Source of the DNA: Dermanyssus gallinae
Lineage: Eukaryota; Arthropoda; Arachnida; Mesostigmata; Dermanyssidae
Assembly (NCBI GenBank): GCA_003439945.1
Contig: QVRM01001983.1
Location: 336,001-400,000 of the forward strand
Length of the DNA stretch: 64,000 nt
Direction: 5' to 3'
The notes beneath the pieces were generated by a model. That model saw only the letters and a program-made list of their open reading frames with translations. It did not search any database and was not told the origin of the DNA. The translations under genes and the position numbers were made by a program. Positions 33,929 to 44,900 of the stretch are shown here, one piece after another (position 1 is the stretch's first letter; every line of letters starts with the position of its first letter).

Positions 33929-35466
33929 CTAAATGCTTTTGAGAGATGAACTCTAGGAAGCTCTCCAAGGCGCTTCCCGCCTCTAAGAGTTCTACCAACT
34001 TGGCCACCTCTGGGTTCTCCTGAAGCCACGGCATAATAAAAAACTTAATGCCTGACCAAAAAGTCTTAAGTTTGGCTGCTCTCTCTGCAAACTCAGATTT
34101 TGATTTGTGTGCCTTGGGTTTACTTAATTTCTGCCCTAGCTTTGTTGGCTTTTCGCTGTTTGGAGATGTCTTCTTAGATGTTTTTCCGATTTCGGGGACA
34201 ACTGGAAGCTTGCAAACTACTTGTTCGCTACCGTCTGGCAGAACTTGAACTAGTTGACGTTTGACTACCCCTGCCCAACTGGTTTGTCCTTGCTCTGCGC
34301 CGAGCGTATTCGACTTTGTGTCAAGTTTGATTTCCGTAACCTTAACCGGAATGCCACATTGTCTGCCGATTACTTGAGTGTGTCGGATCTGTTGAGCCTT
34401 TGCCCACGTTTGGTACACTGGGCAGCTTCTACTTCCAGACGGATGGCTCATGCGGCAGTTGACACACCATGTTTTACTACTGGTGCATTCCGCCATGATG
34501 TGGCCCTCTGTACCACATTTTTTGCAGAGTTTGCTGCCTTTGCGCTGACACGCGGCGGCTTTGTGATCGTAACGCAGGCAGATAACGCACTGCATTGTCG
34601 TTGATTTTAGAACTACGGTGTATAGCTCACCGCAGATATCAACTTGTTCTTTAATCTCTCTTTCGAAACGAATGTCCATCTTCGACGTGTTCCTCTTATC
34701 TAGCTGTGGGGTGCCGTCACCGCCTTCACTGCCCTTGACATTATATTGTACCCGTCTTACTTCTACGACTCCCTGCGATTGGAGAACTCCTGCTACTTCT
34801 TCTTCGGAAAATTGTGGGTGGACTCCATATATTCTTTCCCATAGTGGCAGTGTAGGTTTATTACATACGGCCACCCTTATATCGCCTAGCATTTGAAGTT
34901 TCTTTGATTTCTCAAACTCTTCCATTGTCTTGACCCAGATCTCCAGCCTGTTTCGACTGTTAACACGAACATTTGCTCCAGGAACATGTGCTCTCACCGC
35001 CACGTATATTGGCAAGAACTGTTTTGATTTAAAGCCACCATCTAATTCAGAGCCGCCCTCGTCAATCGCCATGAGCTCGACGCAGTGTTGACCAAATTTT
35101 GATGTTGTTAATTTCGACGTTCGTTCTTCCGTGGATTTCTTCAACATGCGCTGACTGTCCCTCTCTGCAAGCCGCTGAGCTTTCATTCGCAACTTCTCTT
35201 CCTTCGTTGGAACGTGCACAACATCATCGTTGTTCATGAATTCTTCGTGCTCTGCACGTTCGCGCACGTCAAAATCGATGGTTGTGGCCTGTTCCTCTGT
35301 GGAGTTGACTGTTTGTTCGCACTGTTGTGATCCGCAGCCAATTTGACTATAAACAGCTGCAGGGTCTGCAGTAGAAGATTTCCCCTGCTGCGCAGGTGAA
35401 TTGATCTTAGGCTTCGAGGGCGTTTTGCCTTGTGAACTTCCAGTCTGTGGTTCTTCTACTGGATGG
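33921..35466 (-). CDS. I-group LINE ORF1, 5'-truncated gag-like protein
   Basis: The open frame extends upstream to 35552, but only the part from 35466 downwards belongs to the LINE. The first 28 codons (MLRTLLNNNGWETYNVELQM and the next eight) lie before the target duplication and are family X reverse transcriptase. The LINE part has 515 codons and no Met until MNNDDVV at 35235-35237, so the native start is probably lost. It has a Lys/Glu-rich helical stretch, an RRM-like middle region, then three zinc knuckles: CVICLRYDHKAAAC, CKKCGTEGHIMAEC and CVNCRMSHPSGSRSC. A basic Ser/Lys-rich tail follows. The role is inferred to be RNA binding and particle formation, as for ORF1 proteins of the I group. 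The stop overlaps the ORF2 start. Confidence 0.88.
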
Positions 35467-36530
35467 AATAAAGACGATAATTTGTCGGCCAACATTTGAA
35501 GTTCGACGTTATAAGTTTCCCACCCATTGTTGTTTAATAATGTCCTAAGCATGTCCGGGGCCTGGGTTCACGACGACAGGATTGCGAGTCCTGCCATCAT
35601 GACCGCGTCCGGCATACCTAGGCCGCCTAGGGAGACCGGAAGCATTACCCGATCTTTTGCCACAGCGGTCACCGTAAGATTAAGTATCTCTTCTAAAGTG
35701 TCTAAGTTAAGGTCATTAAATGGCTGTAAATGTTCGAGCAATGAGAATAGGCTGCAACCTCTAACCAGGTGGTTTAACCTCTTGGCTGAAATGCTAGATT
35801 TAGGAAGAAACAGGCCACAGTGGACCCCCAATTGAGGCAGTCTGCCTATGGAAAATTTCAGTTTGGCTTTGCGCCCGGCTAGTAATTTTATAAACCCGTC
35901 CTGCAACAAGGGTACACCTAGCAGTTCCAGGTCAATCTTATCAACAGCGCGACATCCGGCAAGTAGAGCAAGAAGGTTAAACCTAATAGCTCAATTTCGT
36001 TGTGGGCTGTAAAATATACTTGACATTTGCTCGGGGGACAGGGTCAGGCCGCTAATTACACCAAAGGCCTTTTGAATATCGTCCAGTACTCTCGGGAGAT
36101 CTTCGCCCAGGTCGCCGTCATCCATGTACCCGATAATACGGGGGAACGCAGTAAATCCACCAACTCCTTGACACACAAACAAAATAGTGGAGGACCCCGG
36201 GGATCACCCTGCAGAAGGCCCGTTTGCGATAGCATAGCGTTATGGGGCATTACCAGATGTGGTGACTTATCGTATGCCAAATTTGTCTAGTAAAGCGGCA
36301 ATTGTGCCTACGATTTGAATGTTCAAAGCAAATTGTCTCTTCGGTCGCAATTAAAAACGTTTCAGAAAACCAGTTTGACCATCACCGTCGCATCACTTTA
36401 CGCGATTTCAATAATGCGCGGTCACTGTATCCTGCTACCTCTGTACCGGCAGGGACAGCGAATCCTAGCTGTTGTTGACCAAGAGCTGTTGAAACAGTAT
36501 CCTTGGCAAAATAAAAACCTAAAGGCAAAT
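35467..36530 (-). pseudogene. family X copy B, RT core and thumb
   Basis: On the minus strand, in order: STALGQQQLGFAVPAGTEVA (about 36490-36430), matching copy A QHGPHQLGFGLAGGAEAA; FALNIQIVGTIAALLDKFG, matching the motif A region but degraded; TGLLQGDPRGPPLFCL (motif B, about 36225); IGYMDDGDLGEDL (motif C as YMDD, about 36125); then PVSLGGLGMPDAVMMAGLAI (about 35630). After a stop at 35565-35567 the same frame runs on through APDMLRTLLNNNGWE to the target duplication of the I-group LINE. Frameshifts and stops occur throughout. Confidence 0.82.
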
Positions 36531-36534
36531 CCAC

Positions 36535-37676
36535 GGCAACTCAACTCGTCGAAATTACTTAAAATTAGGATGTTATGATAAACAATAGGCTGGCCTTTGA
36601 TTGTATATAATTTGATTTCTCAAAGGCATTTGATAGAGTAAACCATGTAAAACTTGTACAAGAGCTTAGGTACTTGAATGTTGATGCTCGCTCCATATAA
36701 TTGATTGCTAGTTAGCTTACTTGCCGTATCTTATCGTAGAGAGTTCTGCGTTCACCCAAACAACAGCTTTAGTGAGTCAGGTACGTGCTCCTCTGGCGTT
36801 CCTCAGGGATCAAGCTTCAGGGCACTTTTATTTTGCATTATTATTTTAGACCTTAAAAACGTTATTCCTGAATCGAGAATTTATAAGAATTTATATTTTA
36901 TGCTGATGATTTGAAACTATGCGGACCTTTCAACACCGCTAGCGAAACGCAAGTACTACAGAGTACGATTGAGGCGGTTTTTAAATGGTGTGTAGATAAC
37001 GAAATGCTTATATCAGTGCCGAAATGTACTGTATTGTGTTTAAAGGAAGCCCATGTAGTCAACATGCTACATGGGAAGACTATCCCTATTTTAAATTGCA
37101 TTAGGGGTTTCGGGGTTGCGGTGACACCGGAACTGGATTTTAGTACTCATATCACACAAGTCATCCGATTAGTTAATCCTATATCTAATATCATATTTCT
37201 TTGTTTTATTATTAATGATTACAATTTTTACATGAGACTTTACAATAGATTGGTTCTACCTGCTGTGAGGTTTGGCGGCTTTATTTAGACAAGCACATTG
37301 AAGCAATGGAAAGTGTACAGAGGAGATTCCTTCGTCGTGTCTCATTAGGGTCTAACACTGCCCGAAATTCTATTGTGATAAGCACTATTCGAGCGCTGCA
37401 GTCTAGAGCGGATTATCGCATGTACAAACTATTTTAGCATTTTATTAAACAATTTTTGAAGCGGTAACACCATCTCGTCAAAACAAATTGCTAAGACAGA
37501 TCGTGTAAATAACATGTTTTCGTGGTGGATAACGAGGGCACTGAGAACTTGAAACGCTAACAGCGTAAATGTACGCACACAAGTAAACTGACTATTGTAT
37601 GTATCTAGGTAACGGCTTATGAAATGTAAATAATGTCCCCCTTTGCCAAAATAAAGGTGCATTTGAATTGAATTGT
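36535..37676 (+). pseudogene. family J CR1/Jockey-like LINE inserted in copy B
   Basis: Plus-strand blocks: FDFSKAFDRVNHVKLVQEL (about 36610-36670, motif A); SGVPQGSSFRALLFCI (about 36790-36840, motif B); YADDLKLCGPF (about 36898-36930, motif C, reached by a frameshift); MLISVPKCTVLCLKEAHVV (about 37005); GFGVAVTPELDFSTHITQVI; and MESVQRRFLRRVSLGS (about 37305-37350). It ends with AATAAAGGTGCATTTGAATTG repeats at about 37652-37674, with no poly(A). The endonuclease half is missing, so it is 5'-truncated. On both sides family X copy B protein resumes on the minus strand, so this is a nested insertion. I could not find its target duplication. Confidence 0.78.
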
Positions 37677-38400
37677 TATCATGCCAATTTTGGCCGGCAA
37701 TCGGCGAACGACTGAAGAACAGGCGATCGCGCGTAACAAGCCATATTTTTTTAGTGCAAACATCCGTGCTCTGAAGATGAGTGGTATAAAACAGGCTGGG
37801 GGTGAGCCTTATCTAAGAACATCAACCACTTTAGCAATGGCGTCAGCTATTGTAGTACCCCGCCCGTTCTGCCCAGTGCACCAGACAACAAGTTCTGCAA
37901 CAAACGAGGCGGATGGAGAGATCCCGAGGAGCATGTGGATGTTTGAAGCGGAGAGCTTCCTTATTTTTGTTCACTGGCGCCAGCATATCCTCAGAGCTCA
38001 CCAATCTAGCTGCACTGGAGATATTGTCATCCGACCGCTTGACTCTCACGCCTCTGGGAAGATCATCGTCTAGATGGGCCATCCATGTTATCTGGCATTA
38101 TGATGTAAAACCTTTGAGCTTCTCTGGAAGTAGAAGGCAATCCAAGATCGTCTTACCGCTAAAACAATATGTACCTGCGCCTAGCGGACAACCGTACGCA
38201 GAATGAATATATACTTCATGCATCGCCTCTTCCAGAGTGCTTTGCAAATCAGTTTCTGCTGCCTTCAAACTCTCTGAAGCCAGTTGAAGCCGGTTGCGGT
38301 CAATCAAATTTAAAAAGTGGATCACCTTCTCGACGAGGCTGATCGTACTCTCTAGTCTGGCATTAACTTTGCGCCAATATTCACTGGCTCATCGTCTAAG
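37677..38400 (-). pseudogene. family X copy B, ORF2 N-terminal part
   Basis: Minus-strand blocks: VEKVIHFLNLIDRNRL (about 38330-38280), aligned with copy A VAESLCDVLDLVAANND; SDDNISSAARLVSSEDMLAP followed by KHPHAPRD (about 38050-37945), aligned with GDVSRAARLLCSTD...KHPPAPSD; then, in another frame, AKVVDVLR (about 37835) and RAIACSSVVRRLPAKIGMIT (about 37740-37680), aligned with RPIACSLTIRRIAAKIACRK. It stops at the 3' end of the inserted family J LINE. The N-terminal zinc finger seen in copies A and C was not found. Confidence 0.7.
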
Positions 38401-38499
38401 ACCTCCTAGTTATCCGCTATCGTAAATACTTTCATCCTGTCAACGCATTTACTGTAAAAGACTGAAACACTTAAGTGACTAGCCGTAGTAAGCTCTGCA

Positions 38500-39100
38500 G
38501 CTAGGCAACTAACTGAATAAAAACTTTGTATGTGTATCTCATAAACCGCCCTTGTCTCTCTAGGTTATACAATGCCGATTTCTATAAAAACGTCAGACGA
38601 CACGAGCCTCAGTAACGACTCAGCACCTTCTGAATTCCATTATATTACCTCTCACTTTGTTCAAACATTTGAGTTGCCTGGTGCAGTACGCTGGTGATGA
38701 TGGCCATATAGGGTGGGCTTGGCGGAGTATCGCGTTTCCTGTAGTTGTTGTAATGAATTAGGCTGACTTCGTTCTGTCATAAGATCGGTGCCTGTCGTTT
38801 CGCTCTATTGTTGTGTTTCCGCCTTCACTGCAGGCCGTATGGTCATGGTCACGCTGTTTCGTATTGAAAATGTCTCGACCACGAACCTCGCCCTGATTCC
38901 TGCAAAAGTCAAGCTGTGCGTCTGGCAACTGCCTTGGATGCAATTGCAGAACTCGAGCACGTTTGAAATTGGGTAATTGTTGTAGTGAACTATCCTTCGC
39001 TGAGCCTGTGACGAATTTACAGCTTCTATTACGCGTCGATCTTTATTGGTCACCAGCGCCGTTTTCACCTCCTTACACTGTTGCGTGAATTAAAATCGTG
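38500..39100 (-). pseudogene. possible family X copy B ORF1 remnant
   Basis: Minus-strand text such as TNKDRRVIEAVNS (about 39050), LTFAGIRARFVVETFSI (about 38920) and AESLLRLVSSDVFIEIGI (about 38615) lines up in order and spacing with copy A ORF1 (NKKSVRRVIKAEA, LGGGPKGITATVPTI, DECLLSELASYGAMKI). Residue identity is low. Position directly upstream of the copy B ORF2 remnant is the main support. The CCHC knuckle is missing. Confidence 0.3.
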
Positions 39101-40009
39101 ATGACAGCGAGGGCCCATTCCGCACGTCGTTGCGCATGAACTCGAGTTGAAAACTCTTAAACCCTCCTCAGGAAATCCTCGGCTGCAAAGCCTCCGTCCA
39201 TTCATGATAGCCAATGCCTGTAAACAATGCGTGTAAGGCCATTGCTCTATTTTAACTGTTCTTTAATTTTTTTTCTGGAATTATCGCAGCAATGTTTTGT
39301 TTAGAATAAGCTTTTATTACATCGGGGATTTTTTGGGTAGCTGGGCTAGGATCTTTCGCTTCACTTGGCATACTAGCGTGTTGCTCGTGATCTATACACA
39401 TTTTGTTACAACGGAGGTTTTTCTATTGTTCTTCTCGGCTTGTTTGCTTCTTTCTTCCTTACGGCTCAGATAAATCGACTACCGATTTGGCCATTCTGAC
39501 GAGAAGAAACATAATTCCGTTTAGTGTAGGAGAATTTAGGACTTGCGTATTGTCCACGAGTGCCCCAAATTGCACCTCGGTGCCTGGAGCCGAATCACAC
39601 GTTTCAGAACACGGCAGTGCCATTCAGTCGCCGAAGCTTCAGACTATTCTCTTTCGTCGACAGCTCGATAACTCACATGGAATTGCCAGCTACACATGCC
39701 GCAATTGGCGTTAGTCCACCTAGCAATTTAGTACATCTTGAGCGTTGGGCCGCTGCTGTTCCATTCAAGTTCGGCGCGTCTGTTTTTGCGCGATTTTGCT
39801 TTTCGCCGGGTTTACCAGCCTCTTGAGCTGTAATAAGAAGCCGCGTCTTTGGTGATGGCGCGATTTTTTAAATGGGTATTTTTTTAATGGTAATGCACCA
39901 CCTTATTTTTTATTAAGACATCTGTGCTCCCACGTGTTTTTTGATCATAGTCGATTTTTAGTCCACTCCGGCATTCACCTTGTCTAAATTGGGAATTACG
40001 AAAACCAAT
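39101..40009. other. unannotated stretch
   Basis: No gene or repeat was recognised. The frame 39403-39714 has no known motif. Confidence 0.4.
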
Positions 40010-40090
40010 TTAGGAGTGGCCGGTCTGGGTCTCGAGCCCAGGCCTCCTGCAATGCAAAGGCTTCTGCTACTAAGCGATCTTCCTCAATAT
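40010..40090 (-). mobile_element. tRNA-like SINE head, tRNA-Ala-like
   Basis: On the minus strand GCTTAGTAGCAGAAGCC, CTTTGCATTGCAGG (a TGC anticodon-like loop) and GGGCTCGAGACCCAG (B box) follow the layout of a tRNA. Insertions and mismatches in the stems argue against a working gene. No second copy was found in the window. Confidence 0.5.
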
Positions 40091-40331
40091 TACAGCATCG
40101 TTCTTTGATACTGAGTTCTGCAAATGCGACCGTACTGCTTTATGTCCAAGTTGATATGACACACTTTTAATACTGGTCTTTTTGATATATACCTAACGTC
40201 AAGTGTGATGGGTTATTCGATCTTTGTCCGAAAGTTTATATATATCTTTAATATAACATGCATAATAACATATATTCAGTACAGAACATGTATCGACGCT
40301 CGCAATGGGCCTTAAGGCTTGTGGCACGGAG

Positions 40332-40334
<3 letters not shown>

Positions 40335-40364
<30 letters not shown>
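40335..40364. repeat. (AT)n microsatellite
   Basis: A short pure AT tract. Confidence 0.9.
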
Positions 40365-40367
<3 letters not shown>

Positions 40368-40689
40368 TTTACCCACAGTGCGCGTTACAGTCCTAGTTCA
40401 AAGGTACTTAGTGGTAGTTTGCCTACGGTACAACGAGTCCGAAACACAAAAGGAAATCATACAGCACCACAGATTGTCTTAGGGTAGTTCCGACCTCGAC
40501 AGATTTTCTCGTCGTGTGTAGGCCCTCAGTGAATTGTGGATCGTCTATGAAAATAATGATGAAACGATACTACCGTCAACGAAGTCCGATGTCAAATTTA
40601 ACTGGTTCTAGGTCAGACAACTAATCTTTACGCATTCGCCCGGAGAAAATAGGTAATTCCAATGAGTCATTATGAACAAAATGTATGTA

Positions 40690-40960
40690 AAAAATCTACG
40701 CACCGTTTGAAACAGGTTTTTTCCAACGATGGCAACCACAAAGATCAGACCGCATCGGGAGTTCGAACCCCGGCCTCAATAGTTGTCTCTGTAGGATCCG
40801 GTTGTACATTGCCCATCTTCTATATTCCTTTGCTGAAGGAAGCCCATTTGGATCTAGAAAGGAGAACGCACGAGCACGAGATGGACGCATTCAGACTGTA
40901 TAGTGCTAGTGTCACAGCCATCTTAGCCTATCAGGAACGTCTAAAGTGTAGTTGTAAGAC
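40690..40960 (+). mobile_element. tRNA-derived SINE, family S1
   Basis: This is the plus-strand relative of the 4.6 kb element: ACGCACCGTTTGAAACAGG, then GGCAACC, the B box AGTTCGAACCC (about 40760-40770), GGCC, and a body containing CTATATTCCTTTGCTGAAGG then AAGCCCATTT (about 40820-40850). The A box is decayed. The 3' limit is unclear and placed by eye. Confidence 0.6.
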
Positions 40961-41020
40961 TGTTAAAAACAACATACAAGTATGTTTATTTCATCCAAAT
41001 TGCGTAAAATATACAGTTCA

Positions 41021-41162
<142 letters not shown>

Positions 41163-41169
41163 GTACATA

Positions 41170-42259
41170 GCCAAGTCTCTAACGAGAACCAGTTATAGTA
41201 TAGATAGATGATTCCTTGAATAAGAGACAATTATTATATGAACGATACACCGCGCCGCTGGGGAACGTTGTACGTCGTTCCTTCGACTTTTATTAGCCGA
41301 CCTTTCTAAATAAATGATACGTATTTGACGGACAATCTAGACCAGAACTTTTAGTAATTGGGCATTGATCGAGAGCCATCGCGCGTAAGATTACTCGAGA
41401 AGACCGGAAGATTGACCCCCTGCACAATCCTTAGCACGGATTTTCTCTCTGAGCGAAAAACTAGAGCGAGCAAGTTTCCACGGCGAGTTTCACGACTAAG
41501 CCTAGCTATTGTCCACAAGCTAGTAAGGCCTTACTGATGTATGCATAAACATATGCTTATACCAATTAAGTGTACTTAATAGTGCATATATCTGATACTT
41601 GACGCAATACGTAGGAACGTACGGATTGCGTCAAGTATCAGTGGGAAAGAGTGTTGTAGCCTACTTAGTGTACCGTTTAACGTAGCTGAGTATAGTCTAA
41701 CATTAAATATGTATTTAGTAAGAGACTTATTAATGGACTGTGATGTTTTCAGGTATTTGGCGGCTCAGTGGTACAATAAACTTAACTTCTATTGATTTTC
41801 TCGCTATTCCATTATCCGCTATTAGACAATGCTAGGAAGAAAAGTGTTCATAGCTCTAGGGAGTATCCCTCACTCCACCTTGAATGAGTACGACGTATGC
41901 CTCTCTGTTGTATCTCATGCTTGTAGATCTGCGGTAGTTTAAAATATTTATGAAATGTTTTATATTGTAAATACATATACGCTAAGACAGCGCTGGTTGC
42001 TTAGGTAATACCTCAGTAATGTAGTTTGTAGATAGTTCGAAATCTGGAAGCGTGATAAGAACAAAAGCGAATCTAGACGAACTAAGCTTACGCTAAGTAT
42101 TGTTCTCATCGTCGAATTTACTAACAGAAAAAAGGAACGAAAAAAAGGAGAAGCGGCGTTTGCCCGGCTGCAGTAAAGTAAGACAATGTATGCGCGTGCA
42201 CTGTTTTCTCGGCCCCGAGTGAGCTGCTTTTGTTGTCGCGCGAACGCCGGCAAGCGACA
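41170..42259. other. unannotated stretch with one hairpin
   Basis: No gene was recognised. It contains the 50-nt inverted repeat listed separately. Confidence 0.4.
41592..41641. repeat. 22-bp inverted repeat hairpin
   Basis: Starts CTGATACTTGACGCAATACG and ends with its complement, giving a 22-bp stem with one mismatch and a 6-nt loop. The stem is long for a chance event. It could be a MITE remnant or a small-RNA precursor; there is no further evidence for either. Confidence 0.7.
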
Positions 42260-42860
42260 CAATGGCGGCGAACCGCTCAAACGAACCGCTTAAGCGAAGA
42301 GGTGCTTTCTTTCATGCTGTCTTTATTTTGCTTTTTCTTCGGTACATCGGGGCATTAAATAATGGCCCGTGGAGTGTTGTGGCCCGGAGGTGGCCACGCA
42401 CCCCCGAAGAGGGGGAGGCCGGCGACCTCCTTACGTACGACCGCTAGCTACTTCAGCACAGCAGCTTCCCTGTTGCAGCATCACCTCATCATCATCAACA
42501 TCATCCTCATCAACATCACCATCATCCTGATCAACATCAACATCACCATCATTTTCAACACCGCCATCATTGTCTGCACCGGCGTCGTTATTCTCGCTCG
42601 GCTCGTCTCGGCCGGGCGTTTCCTTTGTTGAGGTATTTGTGTTCTTGTTTTCTTTTCATTCGACTGTTTTTGTAGTAATTAGCTTTGCTCGGGACCACCT
42701 CGATGGTGCGGCCACGATGAGGAGCATCTTGGCGCTGGGAACGCCAAGGAGTCCGTCGAGCCGGCGAGCGAACCAGCGGACGGCCATTATGGCTTGCTGA
42801 TGGAACAGTCAGTGCGTTTATCCGTAATAAAAGCGTTCAAAAACCCGAGCAACGCTAGCT
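42260..42860 (+). other. CpG-rich segment with CAT/CAC-rich tract
   Basis: Relatively GC-rich. Plus-strand frames begin at ATGs 42262 and 42362; the second contains PKRGRPATS, which resembles an AT-hook. A CAT/CAC-rich stretch at 42475-42570 reads as a histidine-rich run in one frame and isoleucine-rich in another. It could be a first exon or 5' UTR of a host gene, but no splice structure or homology supports a call. Confidence 0.2.
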
Positions 42861-42868
42861 ACGCTAGG

Positions 42869-42941
42869 CACGCTCGAAGATATACGAGCGTGTAATTTTC
42901 AAAAAGGCACGCTGGCTATATAAAGCTAGCGTGCCTTTTTG
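42869..42941. repeat. two tandem hairpins
   Basis: The first is a perfect 8-bp stem CACGCTCG/CGAGCGTG (42869-42892). Seven bases later comes CAAAAAGGCACGCTGGCT paired with AGCTAGCGTGCCTTTTTG (42900-42941), an 18-bp stem with a single G:U and a 6-nt loop. Both share the CACGCT core. The function is unknown. Confidence 0.75.
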
Positions 42942-44059
42942 CTTCCGCCGCTGCTGCTGCTGCAGCAGCCCTGCTACCAGGGCGACGGCTTATGTTGGCA
43001 GATGTTGGTTGGTTTTCTTCCTGAGTCCTCTCTTTTCTACCACCTGCACCGTTAAGCGAGGTTCCACAGCAGCGGCAGCAGCAGCAGCAAGAACGAGCCC
43101 GTCTAGAACCAACTAAAGCGCCGCTTGCCGCTTCCGTTGTCGAAGTTACTCAACGCTCGTGCCACTATGTTCAGGCCATGCCTATTGCCTCTGTTGAACT
43201 AGTCTGTCGAACAAAACAGTAGATCAGTGAGTGGGTTATTTGACAACCCACCCCCTTCACGGCCGTACTGTGCTCTCCAGAGAGACCCGAACGTATTATA
43301 TCGTACTTATCAAGATTCTTTGTGGGCCAAACATCCACACGCATTTCTCAATCCAAGATTGCGAAACCAAGCAGTGTAACCTCGCTAAAATTGAAAAACG
43401 TACCAAGGGCCAGTTCTCAGTCGAATCTTGCTCGAATAACTCAAAGTAGATATATATATATATACAAAGTTGAGGCTCCCTCAGCAAAGCGTTAACAAGC
43501 TTTACCGTTAACATCTAAAAGCTCAGTCGATAGAATCAAAGTCTGCTTATTATCGTAGTTTCCTGCGCTTCAAGCGTATTTTTTTCAAGGCAAATTTTTA
43601 TACGATGCGCTTCAGGCAACTCCAGGGTGACACTTCCAAGCTTTAGAAGTTTATAAACGATTCGTGTGGGAGAGCCAGGGGGCCGGTGGAATTTTCCTTC
43701 ACCCTGGAGATCAGTTCTGGGCTACTGACTGAGCCAATGGAGATCGAAACGGAACTAAACCACCTTTTTGTTACAGTAGGATGGAACACAGGAAAGGTTC
43801 TCCAAGTCAAGAAGAACTTTTAGCCAGCTCTGGTGGCCACCTGATTCAAGAGAGAATTTTCGTTCTCTTTTTTTTTGCCAGTAAGTACACCGGAGGTACA
43901 CAAAAAACTAGAATCCACAAAAGATGCCTAAAGAGTTGGGGTTGCAAGAATCCTAGACATATTGTCTAGACCAATCCCTGACTATTAGTGTTTTTCTCGC
44001 TGAATTTAAAGTGTCCAAAATTAGTATCTTATTTAAAAAACAAGGGCGACCCTATTATA
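42942..44059. other. unannotated stretch
   Basis: CTG/CAG trinucleotide runs lie at 42945-42965 and 43070-43092, and a short (AT)n at 43449-43466. No gene was recognised. Confidence 0.4.
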
Positions 44060-44900
44060 ACATTATTCTGAAATAAGGGCGAATAATTACTATTTAATTT
44101 TTTTGTGGATTACCTCTCCAATTTATTTTTAAAAAAATCTATTTGGATTTAGTAAAGTAATCTCAACGGAACTTGCCCTTGCTCATCTCTATCAAGAGAT
44201 CGTAAATTCTATACAAAACAATTAACTCGGTGTCTTTTTGAATGTTTCTGCTCCCATTAACTGTCTATAGCATTCGTTGTTTTTACATATGCTCGAAATT
44301 CGTGGTTGCGATGGCACTGCTGTGTCTTGGTTTAGGTCATACCTAGCAGAGAGGCAGCAGGAAAACAAAGTTAGGTAGTTTTGAATCGCCTTTAGAAAGA
44401 GTAAACGTCGGGACTCCGCAAAGTTCAATATTAGTTCTGTTTATGTTAATCATTTTGATTAACTTCATTATTGAAGAGATCACATCAGAATGGTTTTGTA
44501 GGCGCATCATATATGCTGATGATACGACCTTACTTTTTCGTATTCAAACATCTGCGATACAGGCTGACGAACAGAAGGCGATGCAACTAGTGGTGTGTGC
44601 TGTTCTCGTGTTTGAAAAATTCGGTCTGGTTATAAATGCAACCAAAGCTGGACTCAAGTTATTTTGTGTTGCCCAAATAACTACGCAGGTTCAGATGCTA
44701 AGAATTCATAGAACGGGTATAACTCATAGGACGGGAATCATTCAGCCCCATGATGCCCCCAGGTCAGTCTTCAACTTGCGCCGCACTGATTAGGTTCATA
44801 CATGTTTTTATGACTTTAAGCTTTTTACGCTAAGGGATATTTACAGAGTGAAAATTGCCTGCATTTACGATGTTTAGATTAGTCATTTTGGATGATGCTG
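44060..44900 (+). pseudogene. LINE reverse transcriptase relic, CR1/Jockey-like
   Basis: Plus-strand frames give FGFSKVISTELALAHLYQEI (about 44147-44205), SWFRSYLAERQQ-like sequence near 44330, and then a long frame (44443-44793) with IIYADDTTLLF at about 44506-44540 (motif C) followed by LVVCAVLVFEKFGLVINATK. Motif B is damaged near 44420. The 3' end is not defined. Confidence 0.72.

Larger units (their letters stand above)
30116..35466 (-). mobile_element. I-group LINE, young, 5'-truncated insertion
   Basis: A 5351-bp non-LTR element read on the minus strand. At its 3' end it has a run of about 20 A (T on the plus strand, 30116-30135), with AATAAA (complement of 30143-30148) just upstream. 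The flanks carry an identical 12-bp target duplication, AATAAAGACGAT on the plus strand, at 30104-30115 and 35467-35478. The body holds two overlapping ORFs: a gag-like one with three zinc knuckles and a 1211-codon endonuclease-RT-RNase H. The element starts in mid-ORF1 with no Met or 5' UTR, so it is 5'-truncated, as is common for LINE insertions. The perfect duplication, long tail and open frames indicate a recent event. The domain set fits I, Ingi, LOA or Outcast-like groups. Confidence 0.93.
29640..39100 (-). mobile_element. family X retrotransposon, copy B, split by two later LINEs
   Basis: Minus-strand pieces at 38.4-37.68, 36.53-35.47 and 30.1-29.64 kb follow the copy A ORF2 protein in order without overlap. 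The gaps are filled by a plus-strand family J LINE (about 36.53-37.68 kb) and a minus-strand I-group LINE (30116-35466). The second junction can be read at base level: the 12-bp target duplication lies at 30104-30115 and 35467-35478, and the RT sequence resumes in register across it. An ORF1 remnant near 38.5-39.1 kb is possible. The copy is older than both insertions. Confidence 0.75.

Noticed and set aside
35467..35552. First Met of the 543-codon frame as the true start of the I-group ORF1
   Set aside because: It lies outside the target duplication and matches family X reverse transcriptase.
40010..40090. Functional tRNA-Ala gene
   Set aside because: Stem mismatches and extra bases; only the general layout is preserved.
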